From positions 114,382 to 178,381 of the forward strand of contig VXBA01001731.1 in assembly GCA_013399895.1 (NCBI GenBank): a stretch of 64,000 nucleotides of DNA, written 5' to 3'. The position numbers and the translations under genes are program-made. The notes under the pieces are model-generated. The model was not told where the DNA came from and did not search any database. It was given only the letters and a program-made list of their open reading frames with translations. Below are positions 34,613 through 46,645 of this stretch, in pieces (positions within the stretch are counted from its first letter, which is position 1; each line of letters begins with the position of its first letter). Source of the DNA: Serilophus lunatus (taxonomy: Eukaryota; Chordata; Aves; Passeriformes; Eurylaimidae).

Positions 34613-36773
34613 CCCAATTGTGTCTGACCCACTAAAAATCAAGAAGGGACAAGGAAGGTATGAAAAATTATTTGTGTGTGTGGTTTTCCAGCTTTCTGAA
34701 ATACAGTGTTCAAACCTGTGAAAGCACAAACCCAACTATGAAAAATCTCTGCCTGAGGTACAGGTAGAAATATTTGGTTGAAAGATTATAAGCATGTGCA
34801 AGGAAATACATTCAGATAGACACAGAGGTTTAACCATATTAGTTTTATCTCTCTGGAAACACATTTAGTGTGAAATTCCTAATTTTATGATAGGAGTAAA
34901 CCAGCAAATTTGCATCAGGTAGTTAGAATTTTGTATTTCATTGGGCCAAATTTGGTATCACAAGGAGAAGGAGCACATTGAACACTCTACACCTGTGATC
35001 ATAAGAAACCCAAAGTCTGCCTGTAAGTGCAGCAGACGGAAGGTAGTCCCTGGGAAGTGGCTCATTTTTGGGATGGGGTGATCCCAGGAGTGGCACTGGG
35101 CAGGAGAACAACATATCCCTGCCCTGCACGTGGCTCTTCCTGGGACTCCATGTCCTGAAAATCCTATAATTCAAAATTCTGACCTTAGAAAAGAGAGGAA
35201 AGATATCTCTGGCATAGATTTGGAAGAAAGGCAGGGAGTATTTTGGGGAAATTAAAATTTTCCTGAAGTTGGCTCCCTCTAATTGTGTTGTAATTGCTCT
35301 GGGCCAAGTTTAAAAAAGAGGCTGTTCCAAAGGGAGAAGGTACTGGAGAGAGGGATAATGGGAGCAAATGTATCGGAGCTGTGGAGATGAATGTCCCTGA
35401 AAATGAATAAAGGAAGTAGAGGAGGATGGATGGTAGTGTCTTAAAAATGCTGCAATGTAAAAATACAATATAAAGGGAATTATTACCTTGGGAGCGACTA
35501 AAAACAATATAAGATTCTTTAAATATATAAAGGGAAAGAGATAAAGGGCTGAAAACTGAAATAATTAGACCACTAAGGGATTAGGGAGAAACTGAACAGG
35601 ATATAGTGAGAAAATTAAATGAGTTTTGCACTTATTCACATTCATGTGGGAAATCTGAGGAGAAATAATGTAAATAAAAGGAACCATATTTTCCAAATGC
35701 AGGATGGTACAAGGTAAATTATATCATTGCAGAAGACTTGAACAAGGTAAAAATGGCTAAACCCAGATAAAATTCATCCTTTTAATAACTCAATGGAACA
35801 TAAAAGGAAGTAAAAGCTTTTGGAGATTCTTTGGGGAGAAGACATGTACAGAAGATCTGCAAAAAATAGTGAAATAATAAAGGAGTAACTTCTCCTGAGG
35901 CACAAATCAAGCTGTGATGATGCACAGTGGAGAAATGAAGAGGTTAAAGGTACATATTTTATCAGTAGATAATTGTCTTTCAGGAATGGATATTTAAAGT
36001 CCTGTTTATCAAATGTACTCCCCACCACAGTATAAATATTGAAATATTACGTATGTTTGCGTACTAGGGGAAAAACCAAAAACAAACCAACCAGTAGAAG
36101 AAAATTAGAGAGAAGAAAATTAAAGACAAGAAATATTTGTATTTCTATTAATTACAAATCTGAACAGCATTCAGTCCATTCAGGCTTTTGTAGCCTTTTT
36201 GGTCCTAATGATATGTCATTATTATACTGCACACAGAAGAAATAATCTGCAAATTATCCTCTTTTGTATTGCCAGTCTTGCAGTCTAAAGCAATTATTGT
36301 GTATTTCTGATAAATAATAGTATTAAAAGAATAATAATACATAATTTTTATGAAAAATTCCTTATAAGCAGAATAAAATGAGTATTCTGGCAAAAGAAAA
36401 CTAGGAAAAATGAAGGAACTTGTCTACAGTCCCCCTACAGATCCAGTCTAGAACCTCACCCACAGGAATAATTAATTTTCAGAAAACTATTTTAATCAAC
36501 CTCTGATGATTCATCCAATGACAGGATATATTTCCTCTTCCAATTATACTGTAGTAAAAAACTTGCCTTTTCCTTTAATTATTACATTTATAATGCTTAT
36601 TAAGATGCAAACACTTACACAAGTGGCCATGACTAAATAATTTACCCCACAGGAGCTGCAATTTCCATCCTAGAATTAAATTTATAGATTGATGTCTGAA
36701 AACATCAGGTAGTACCTGTGTAAATCCAAACCACACCAGTGCTTTAAAACCATATTTTCTATACAAAATCCAT

Positions 36774-36775
<2 letters not shown>
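34613..36775. other. No gene or repeat recognised
   Basis: AT-rich DNA with many short, unsupported open frames. Confidence 0.5.
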
Positions 36776-36807
<32 letters not shown>

Positions 36808-36831
36808 TTTTGTTTTTTTTTTAAATCTAGG
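36776..36831. repeat. Poly-T tract
   Basis: A run of 30 T at 36776-36805, then T-rich sequence to about 36831. Confidence 0.97.
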
Positions 36832-36979
36832 TTTCTTATTCCATTTATACAGTATAGAGTGTGATGTTTAGCTACTTTGGGTTTGAAGTTGGGACTAACC
36901 ATCCTCTCCAAAACTGAGTTTGGAGTTCTGGAGAATGTAAATAGAGAGTTCTTGTAGAGTGAAATTAATTATTAATCAC

Positions 36980-37130
36980 AGAATTCCACAATGGTTTGGT
37001 TTTGAAGGAACCTTAAAGCCCATCCAGTGCCACTCCCTGCCCTGGGCAGGGACACCTCCCACTGTCCCAGGGGGCTCCAACCCGGCCTTGGACACTTCCA
37101 GGGATGGGGCAGCCCCAGCTTCTCTGGGAA
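36980..37130 (-). mobile_element. CR1 LINE 3' end, minus strand
   Basis: 'cagaattccacaatggtttg' at the left. It breaks off at 'cagcttctctgggaac'. Confidence 0.9.
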
Positions 37131-38384
37131 CTTGAAAATATGGCACAAATCATATCATTATCTTTATTTATAAGCAATCTGAGCAGACAGTATTTTCCTA
37201 TTATGAAAAAATTCCAGAAAAAAGATTTTATTAAATAACTACTTTGTTGTTGTTGTTGTTGCATTATTGGAGTGGAACAATGGCCATAAATATGTACAAT
37301 CTGCTGATTACAACAGAAAGGAATAGAAAAGAACTCCAGTGGTCCAGGTTTCAGCACATAACATTAGATCCCAATCTCTTCATTTCATAAACATTAAATT
37401 TTAACTGTGAAGTGGAATTAATTTTTAAAAATAACCTTTTCCCATGAGTTTTGCAGATACCTGCCTCCATCAAACTCCAAAAATTATGTGAGGCAACAAG
37501 CTGCTTCCTCCAAAAAGGTGACATCACTAATTGTTCATTTAATGAGTTTTTTGAGGCAGAAGAAATACACCTTCAGAAAATCCAACCTGCAAACAAAGCT
37601 CTTCCTTTCCTTGCTTTTTTTTAGGATGGATTTTTTTGGAGGTAAGAAAAGGAAGGTCTGAGCACAGACCTGCTGCTTCATTTCCATTGGTCATGGCTTT
37701 CCTGGAGACAAGTCAAGGAAATCAAGCTTCTGTATTGCTGTCCACTCCTAGAATTGGGATCCAGATCCCCAAAAGCCTTAAGGGTAGATAGTTATTTTTA
37801 AGTACCTATTATTTGTCTTATTGCTCCTGCATTTTGGTAACTCAAGCATACAGTTCTCAGCTTCAGCAAGCACAAATTAATGACCTTTGCTCAAAATATT
37901 TTATGAATACCTTCAGTCAATTGATTTTTATTATTTCCATACCTGCAGACATTATGGACTGCTTCTCAGGTAATTAATTTTAGTGGCACTGTGCATAAAT
38001 GGCAAACCACCTTCTGAGAGGGCATATTTTCGTGTTTCTGCAGGAGGAAAAACGATATTTTCACATCACAGGAGCACAGGCTGCCATGAGATTATCAGGA
38101 ATAATGTATTTTACTGGTTTCCTGACAACTCCTGGGGATGACCTACTTCTTTGGAGAAGTAGTCATCAGAAACAGAAAGGCAAAAAGTTGTGTCTATCCT
38201 GTATTTTTTATCTCTCCAAGTACATCTGCAGCCTTCCTGCAGTTTGACCAGCCAACCTGGTGCAGTAGGGGTAGGATTCCTCTCTCCCTGGGAACCATGC
38301 AGCAAAGTTTTCTGCTCCAGATCACAGCATTATTCAGAATTCCAAGGATGAAAGCAAGAGCATTTGGAAAGGTAGTTGCAGATC
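37131..38384. other. No gene recognised; one hairpin
   Basis: A (GTT)5 tract lies near 37244-37260. An imperfect hairpin is at 38137-38167: GATGA, a bulged C, CTACTTCT, a TTGG loop, AGAAGTAG, TCATC. Confidence 0.55.
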
Positions 38385-38620
38385 TTCTCCCTGTGACCAG
38401 TGACAGAACCCTGGAATGACCTGGACTTGTGTCAGGGCAGGGTCAGGGTGGATCTCAAGGAAAGGCTCTTCCCCCAGAGGGTGTTGGGCACGCACTGCCC
38501 AGGCTCCCCAGGGTTTGGTCATGGCCCCAAGGCTGCCAGAGCTCCAGGAGGGTTGGGACAACAGGGACAGGGTGGGGTTGTTGAGGTGTCCTGGGCAGGA
38601 GTTGGATGAAAAGCAGTTCC
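38385..38620 (+). mobile_element. CR1 LINE 3' portion, plus strand
   Basis: 'gacctggacttgtgtcaggg' and 'aaggctgccagagctccagg' match the subfamily of 7563-8004, with the terminal tail lost. Confidence 0.85.
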
Positions 38621-38854
38621 TGATGAGATGAGAGGCCCAGATTGCTGATGAATAAAAAGCTTAAATAGGATATTTTTAGCTGTCAGAAGATGCTGCCAGC
38701 CTGGCACACCTCCTACAGAGGGAGGTGTGTGAAACCTGGGCACTGCCACAGTCTGGAGCACCAAAGTTCTCAGGGGGAGTCTGAGATTAGCGTTGACTTG
38801 AGGTGAGATGAAACTTATAAATAATCTTTTGAAATGTTGTGAAGTTATTTAGAA

Positions 38855-38975
38855 ACATAGGAAGAAGTTGTTTCCAGAGAGAGTGATTTGCCATGGGAAT
38901 GGGCTGCCCAGGGAGGTGGGAGAGTCACCATCCTTGGAGGTGTTTAAGAAGAGACTGGATGATTCCTTGGAATAC
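38855..38975 (+). mobile_element. Old CR1 fragment, plus strand
   Basis: 'gaatgggctgcccagggagg' followed by 'cttggaggtgtttaagaaga' is a typical older CR1 3'-UTR sequence. Confidence 0.75.
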
Positions 38976-39679
38976 TTGCATTAAGCCCTAAACCATTCAG
39001 TCTGTTTTAGGCACAGTATGTCTTCCTGAATCTTTCTTCTCAAACTTCATTAGTCAGCGGCTGCCCATGCCCTGAAGGTTGGAACTTTATTTTCCTTTCC
39101 AACACACGTGTTTGTTTATTTACTGAGGCAGAGAAAATTAGTCTTTCCTTAGTCTTTGCGGTGATGACTCCTGGATCACTCAAATTATCCAATTGATTTT
39201 TAAATTTCACAGAGTTCTTGGCCTCGCTGAGGTCTTGCAGTTCTGAAAGGAGGACTGAGTTATAATGAGTTATAATGAACTTTTCCCAATAATTCCACAG
39301 AAAGGTCCTGTTTCCCTTTCTGCTCTGTCCATGAGAAGATGGTTAAGGAGATCACCCACTGGTTTTAAGCACTGGGAGCTGTTTCCTGAGGGAAAGGAAC
39401 ACATGGTGCTCCCACATTCATCCCCTTGGCCATCTCCTGGTGAAGCTGTTCCACGTTGTCATGTCCAAGCAGTGACACTGGATTTAGGGAGCTGGGCATT
39501 AATCCTGGGTTTAACTCACATGCCACAGGGTTCTGATAATTTTCCTCTCCCTTTTCCCACTTTTCTCTGCAGGAATACTCAGAATGTTCCTCTGCTCTGC
39601 ACAACTTTTTCTGCCCTTCATTTATCAGCTACGAGATGTTCATTTCACATTAGTTCTCTTACCAATATATTAGGAAAAA
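38976..39679. other. No gene supported
   Basis: A 139-codon open frame at 39265-39684 shows no recognisable domain. Confidence 0.45.
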
Positions 39680-40190
39680 ACTGACATTATTTTCCCACAA
39701 AAATTATTTTATTTTCCCATATAAATTATTTTTCCCATGTAAATTCTGTATGTTTCCTATATATATATAGTATTTATATTTTATATATATATATTTAAAT
39801 TTCTCATATAAATTATATATTATTTTCCCATACAAACTATATTTATATTTTATAGATTATATATATTACCATANACCATTAAGATTTCTCATTCTCCATA
39901 AGGGTGAATTTTCTATTACCATTGTATAAATATTAATTGATTGTATATTTATTATTTTATATTCTATATAGTATACAAGATATAATAGTATTTATACAAT
40001 AATTACAAATATTTTATAAATATAATAAATATAAAATATATTCTATAACGATACGAATATTCTATAAAAATTACAACTATTACATAAATATTAATTCATT
40101 GCATATTACATTATTCTGTCTTATATACGATTACATTTACAATATATACTATAATAAAAATTTTATAAATATTAATTTATAGAGACATTA
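39680..40190. repeat. Very AT-rich complex tract with one ambiguous base
   Basis: Repeated TTTTCCCATATAAATTA-like units (39690-39840) pass into ATATA and ATTCTATAAAAATTA-type sequence. Base 39874 is recorded as N. Confidence 0.85.
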
Positions 40191-42429
40191 CACTAAAAAA
40201 ATTCATCCTGCCAATAAAAATAAAGCTGTAAAAGAGAACAATTTATTTCTTGTTTTGAAAGAACTCTGACACTTTCTTTTCTCCTGGGATCAACTTTTGG
40301 TGCTGGAATTTCAATGACATGGAAATAATTTTCTCTGAGACAATCCTTTAAAAAAAGAAATCTGATCTGAAAAACAAGGGAGTTATTTTCTGGTTTTGTA
40401 CTTTTAATAGATAGATAAATGTGCAAATATAGAATAAATAAGTATATATACAAAATCTGGATGTTGGCTAAGGAATCCCCTTCAAACCCACCTTGCACTT
40501 ATAATTCTGTTTCATTTCAACTAGCATTTAGCTACAAAAATGCCTTATCAGATATTTCATTTTTCTGAAACTGGTGTTTCAAAAATGAATTAACTCAGGG
40601 ATGTCCAGTTTGCAAACTGGGATGTGCTGTTGTGTCTCCAGTTTACAGAAGGTTCTTTGGTTTTGATTTACTGAATATTCGTGGGTTTTATCTGCTTCCC
40701 ACATCAAATTTGAGTCTCTGTTTATTTATGTGTGTTCAGTTGTGTAGAAATGCACAGAATTAAGGGAAAAGGATGGATAATAAATAAATAGGATCAGTTC
40801 AGCCACTTCATCTGTACAGAATCATGTCAGGGTTGACCCACTGCCTTTCTTCTATACTATTCCTAATTTGATAAAATAATATGAGCGGAATATGAGCAGA
40901 ATATTCTCGGTAGAAATGTTACGAGTATCATTTCTGACAATCATGGTAATATGAGTGGAATCCTCCATTATGAAAGTTTATAAGTGTTCCTGTAAGTTTT
41001 TCTATGTGGCAAAAGCAGGAAGGAGCTCAATATGCTGCATTCAACCTAAAACCCACAATATTATTTTGTACAGCAATTCCCTGTAATTCCCTGTGTCTTT
41101 AATACAGAGTCATCATTTTAATAATTGAAACTTTTGGGTTCAAGCAACTGCCTGAGTTAATTTAATTTCTGCATGCAAATGCTAAGGAAGGGCTTATGAA
41201 GGCCATCATTTGTCTGATGAGGCTTATCTTCCTTTCTTCCCTCTGCAGGAATGGAGAGGATTAATCAGGCTCATCATTCTTTGATTGCTGTAACTCAGTT
41301 TCTTTTCTGAGTTACTCCCTGCACTGCCCATAACTGGAGCCTGGGCAGAGCAGGCAATTTAAAGTGATTAAATATCCCATGTAATGTGTGAATTAAAGCC
41401 TCTTTTCCCCATATTTCCATCTTAAGTTGATGCATGTTCATGGGCACTCACAGATATATTTAATTTTGGAAATACGTGTGCTCATCTACAAATGTACAAC
41501 TGCAAATACTCCAAATGAAGTGAATTCAAGGGAAGATATGGAAGTTAAAACAGCTTCATTCTGGATCACCAGATTCCAATGAATATAACTAGCAATTAGT
41601 TACAAATGTTCTTATAAGTAAGTACTTTGTGTTTCATGCTAAAACCTATTTGGTTGGCTTCTCCACCCCCTGATAAAAATCCTTCAGCCTTCCCCTCATA
41701 GAATCCTAGAATGGTTTACAGTTTCTTTTTGACCCAAACCAGTATAAATATTTAAAACTCCCAAGGTATGAAAAGCACTGCGAAATGCTGGTACAGAATT
41801 CTCAATATATGACCTGTAGATCTCATTTGAAACTTTCATATTAAATGGAAAAAGTTCCTTACAAAACATCTTCTTATTTCTGATCCCTTTGTAATATTTT
41901 ACATGAGTGTTGCGTGTTGAGGGGTCAAAGATGCACCTTATTTACACCTCCCTTAGATTACTCTAAACAATTAGCATTTCAAGACCACAGGAAAATTGTG
42001 GAAAGCTTTATTAAAGACTCTCTTGCCTGGAGTCATGAGGTGCAGAAAGGACCTTCTGGCTTTCCAGACTTCTCAGAAAAGCAGCTGGATCCAATCCCAA
42101 TCCCAGACTTGGTCAGTGGTTTCTGACTATAGGGTTGTATAGCTGGAATTGAGCTTTTCCTCAACTTTGTCCCACAGGATTAAGGAAGAAAAAACAAATA
42201 TATTTATATAATTAAAATTAAATATATACTTAGATTGATGGTGATAATGACAATGATTAGATTAAAAGATGTTAATCAGAATTATTTACTACACAGAATA
42301 GACAACTGAATACAGTGCACTGTTCATTGAAGCAATGATATCAAAGCTATACAAATAACTATTAAGTAGAGATTGATGTCCCTCACCCACCCTCATGACT
42401 GTGATCAAACCTCCCTCAGTGTCAGGGAG
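40191..42429. other. No gene recognised; small features only
   Basis: A perfect 9-bp hairpin lies at 41290-41315 (GTAACTCAG / CTGAGTTAC, 8-nt loop). A 22-bp reversed CR1 tail remnant, 'catagaatcctagaatggtt', lies at about 41698-41717. Confidence 0.55.
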
Positions 42430-42890
42430 TGACAACGAGGGTTGTCCCCACTCCAGGCAGGAATCTCCACATAGAAATCCCTCCATTAAAAAGCTGGGCT
42501 GGGCTTTATAGCCCCGAGTGCCTGAAGTCAGTGAGGTGTCCCCAGGCTGTGCCAGCTCAGCAGCTTCAGATCAGGTGTCAGCACTGTCACCTGGTGGTTC
42601 CTCTGCCAGGAACTCAGGGAACGTTGTTCATCCCAGAGTGTTTAACTTTGGGATGGATGAGTCAGGCTGGGCTCAGCATCCTCACCACCCAAAGCAGCAG
42701 GACCCCCCTGCCCATCCCACAGGGATTCCCAAAGGGAATGGTTCCAGCTGTTTTCCCCCACTCAGGCAGAGAGAAGATCATCTCCAGCGGTTCCCAAGGG
42801 GAAATGCTGTGTAAGACACCAAGTGCTTCAGTACAAGGAAAATCCTGTTTGAAGTGCACCACCACCGTTGTGTGTAAGGACCTATGAAAT
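42430..42890. other. Unassigned GC-rich segment
   Basis: It stands out from AT-rich surroundings. The plus strand is open over 42429-42887 (152 codons) and partly in a second frame. It has few CpGs, no CR1 tail and no recognised domain. It could be an old repeat or a non-coding exon. Confidence 0.4.
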
Positions 42891-44702
42891 CACAGCCAGT
42901 GTTGTTTTACTGACTAAAAATTCCCCTCTCAAAGGTTTGCGCCTTTCCACAAGAAAAAATAAGGAATTCTTGGATGTTTTCACATTGATTTTTAAACTCC
43001 AGAGTCAATCTTGGGTTTTTTTGCCTTTTTTTTGTTATTTTTTAATTATTTTTTTTCTGGGAATTTTTGCACACATAGCAATTTTGCAAATGGAAGGTGG
43101 AGGGGGAACTTTGATCAGGTGCTTTCTCTAAAGACTTTTTACAGCAATTCATCTGTCAAGTGTGGAAGACAGGTGAGAAACTAAATTGCTTATATTTTAT
43201 TTCTTATTTTAGAGGGGGGAAAAAAGTAATTATGTGTCACCTTAAGTGCAGACAATTATCTTTCATGGAGACTGGGCAGCCGTTTTTCAACTTTTGCCAT
43301 CATGTGTCTCCTTAAAGTGTTCCAGGAGACTCCAGCAGGGTAAAATTAAGCACACTGGGTTTCACAAAAATGTGAAGCTCTCACATCAATAACCTTTTGT
43401 GTCCTTTGACTACAAACTTTTTCCACTTTTTTCCAAACTTTTTCAGATTATAATCTGAAGTTTGTCTGGCTGCACAACAGCCAGATTGGATAATACTTGG
43501 ATTATCTGGTCGGCATTTCCTGAGCACACTTTGCACACCTATGCCAGGGCATCACTCAGGTATTTCCACCAACAGTCTCAGCCCAAGGGCTGAAGAGTCA
43601 AAAAGTCCACATTCAGGGCAGTTTTCCATGTCCAGAGAGGACCACAGGGGTGCTGAAGGAAAGGTTTTCCATATCACCAATATCTGGTCCACTGGATAGT
43701 TGAAAAGTCACTTTTTTCCAGTCTGTGAGTCTGGTATATTTTATCCACATTGTATCACATATGAGAAAAATGCACTTTTATATTGCCATCCCATTTAATG
43801 TGTATGTTTGTTGGTTGCCAGGTTGAAAGAATGTGAAAAAACAAAGTAAAAGACCTTGTAAATCCTTAGAAATCCTTCAGTTTGTGCTTTTTTTTTTTTT
43901 TTTCCTACAAAGGAAAACATTTATAATACAACTGTTAAAAAGATCTTTAAAGATTTATGGTTTTGCTTAAGTTGAATAAAACAAAGCCACTGAGTATCTC
44001 TAACAGGCTGTAAAGAAGGAAGCTATTTATTTAAAAGCTTAAAAGAAAATAAACCAGTCTGAAATCCATGGAAGCACTTTAGTGCAAAACAAAGGAAGCT
44101 GCCTCCTCAGCATTAGTGTCACATTGTCAGCAAATTCCCCAGGAGCTGAGGATGTTCCACACTTCTCGTGACGCCAGATGTCTGTGCAAGGCCAGGTGTG
44201 GATTTTTTTACTTTGAGTTGTTCACTATGGTTTTGAAAAAATGGGAGATTTGCCCTGAAGCCATGTGTGCATGAGTAGAATAAGAAAATACAAGGCCAAA
44301 ATGGCTCATTGGAAGAGAATTTATATGTTTTATTTAGTTGCAAATGCTGGTGGTGCTGTTTGGAGGAGAGACTGACAGGAGTTCATTCTTTAGTGAGTAA
44401 AAAGCAAGGATGGAGAGAGCAGGCACTGAGAATGATCCTGGAAATAAAGGAGACACTGTGCACAAAATCCATCCCCTTGCCAATCCCAGTATTTCAACTT
44501 CAGGCTGAAATTTGTGTGACAATGTAGAACAAGAAACCATTCTGCAGTAGAGAAATGTGCCCCTCCAATACACCCACCTGACCACACAGAGACTTTACTA
44601 TGCTCTATGAGACTCATTCTTTAGTCTGATCCCACTTCATGGCTCCCTGTAACTCAATCACATATTCCTTTCAGACTGCAAAACAAAGCAGGACAACTTT
44701 TG
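42891..44702. other. No gene or repeat recognised
   Basis: T-rich tracts lie near 43017-43062 and 43887-43902. Nothing else is supported. Confidence 0.5.
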
Positions 44703-44862
44703 TATCACAGAACAGTTTGGGTTGCGAGGCACCTTAAAGCCCATCTCTTTCCAGCTCCTGCTGCAGGCAGGGACACCTTCCACCAGTCCAGCTCCAAGCC
44801 CCAACCAACCTGGGCTTGGACACTTACAGGGATGGAGCATCCACTTCCTCCACTGGGCCTGC
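44703..44862 (-). mobile_element. CR1 LINE 3' end, minus strand
   Basis: 'atcacagaacagtttgggtt' at the left, then 'gcagggacaccttccaccag'. Confidence 0.88.
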
Positions 44863-44954
44863 CTCTCTTCCTGCTGAGTGCTTGTTTTGAGTCAGTGAAA
44901 GCAAATTTTGGAAAAGTGTATTAATTATATGGGAAACACCTGTACAGATTGAAC

Positions 44955-45060
44955 CTCAGGATCCCAGTAGTTGGAAAAGACCTTCAAGGTTATCAAGTCT
45001 CCCCTTCACCAAATAGCACATTTCTCACTCAACCACTGATTCTTCAGCTACTGCATCCAT
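44955..45060 (-). mobile_element. Old CR1 3' fragment, minus strand
   Basis: 'cagtagttggaaaagacctt' followed by diverged CR1 3'-UTR sequence. Confidence 0.6.
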
Positions 45061-45117
45061 TACATATGGGGATTAATGTTTCATGGGGATTTGGGGAGAT
45101 GTAGACATATGTGGGAT

Positions 45118-45172
45118 TCATTTTGGTTGAAAATGATGATCTTGAAGGCCCTTAATGATTCTGTGAGTCTAC
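45118..45172 (+). mobile_element. CR1 extreme 3' end, plus strand
   Basis: 'gatgatcttgaaggccctta' and an ATTCTGTGAGTCTA tail. Only about 55 bp remain. Confidence 0.55.
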
Positions 45173-46194
45173 AATTCAAAAATGCTGATGGCTGAAGTTT
45201 TTGCTACTACACTCTGTGCCAGATTGGGCCCCAGCCCTCCCCCAGCAGCTGGCACAAAACCATCTTAAGAGCACAAACCTGACTCACAGTCTCTGTTGGG
45301 TGATATGGCTCTTTTAACAGAAAGACACTTTAATCCAGGTCCATATTTGTACAGTTGGACGATTTGAAAATACAGCGTATTTAGGACTGATCACACAACT
45401 GCAGCTTTGTCTTCCTGCAGTGAAAAAACCCCAACCAAAACCACAACAAATGGGCTCAATAAAATACCCTCATGTCCTGTAGGACATGTGACACACTGTC
45501 TTTACCTGCACTGGGGCTGGCAGCTCCATGGGAGAAAATTCCCAAACAAATCCCAGCAGCAGCCTGATGTTGATTTGCCCCCACTGCAGAATGTGATTGA
45601 GTGTTGCCCATTCAACCAGGTGGAAGCAATTTATTTGCTAATAATTTCCTCCCTTCAGCACATCTGAGCACATATTGGAGGTGAGGGCCTTCTTAGGAAT
45701 AAGTTTACATGGATTGGCTTCAATTATTCATCACTGTTACTCAACATAGATGGAAGGAGATTTTCTTCAAGGCTCTTCTCTGCTTAAGACTTAATGCTGA
45801 CTGTTTGAATTTCTATCTGCAAATGGAAGGTGGGAGATATCTGCATGTTGCAAAGCATGGCTGCCAAGGTCTCCATTCCTGCAAGAACTGAAAACTTCCA
45901 AAGAAACTGGAAAAAAAATCATGCTTTGGGTTTTGACAAGAGCAAAATCCCTTTTCCAAGTGAAAGTTTCAGATTTCATGTCTCAGTGAATCTGCTCTGC
46001 TCATGTCACAACAGTTTTCATTCCTGTCTCACATCTATGTTGATAGATCCCAGCTGGATCTCTGGTAGGAAAGAAGAGAAGAAAATCTAATATGGGAAAA
46101 GTGAAAAGAAGAATTAATTTGTAGTTCTGAATTACAATAATGTTAGAAGAGTGAGCATTCAAATGTTTTTGAGGGTTAGGAGGCACAAGCTGAG
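45173..46194. other. No gene recognised
   Basis: AT-rich DNA with short open frames without support. Confidence 0.5.
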
Positions 46195-46645
46195 ACTAAA
46201 CAGCAGAAGGGTTTGGAGCTGCTGGAGAAAGTCCAGAGGAGCCCATGGAGATGCTGCCAGAGCTGGAGCCCCTCTGCTCTGCAGCCAGGCTGGGAGAGCC
46301 GGGGGTGTTCATCTGGAGAAGGGAAGGGACATCTTGGAGCCCCTTCCAGAGCCTAAAGGGGCTCCAGGGGAGCTGGGGAGGGACTTGGGACAAGGGATGG
46401 AGGGACAGGACACAGGGAGTGGCTTCCCACTGTCAGAGGGCAGGGAGAGATGGAATCTTGGGAAGGAATTCCTGGCTGGGAGGGTGGGGAGGCCCTGGCA
46501 CAGGGTGCCCAGAGAAGCTGTGGCTGCCCCATCCCTGAAAGTGTCCAAGGCCAGGTTGGAGCCACCTGGGAGAGTGGGAGGTGTCCCTGCCCAGGGCAGG
46601 GTGAACTTTCAGGTCCCTTCCAACCCAAACCACTCTGGGGTTCTG
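46195..46645 (+). mobile_element. CR1 LINE 3' end, plus strand, well preserved
   Basis: It runs 'ggagctgctggagaaagtcc' to 'cccttccaacccaaaccact', about 450 bp. Open frames on both strands here are a by-product of GC content. Confidence 0.93.
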
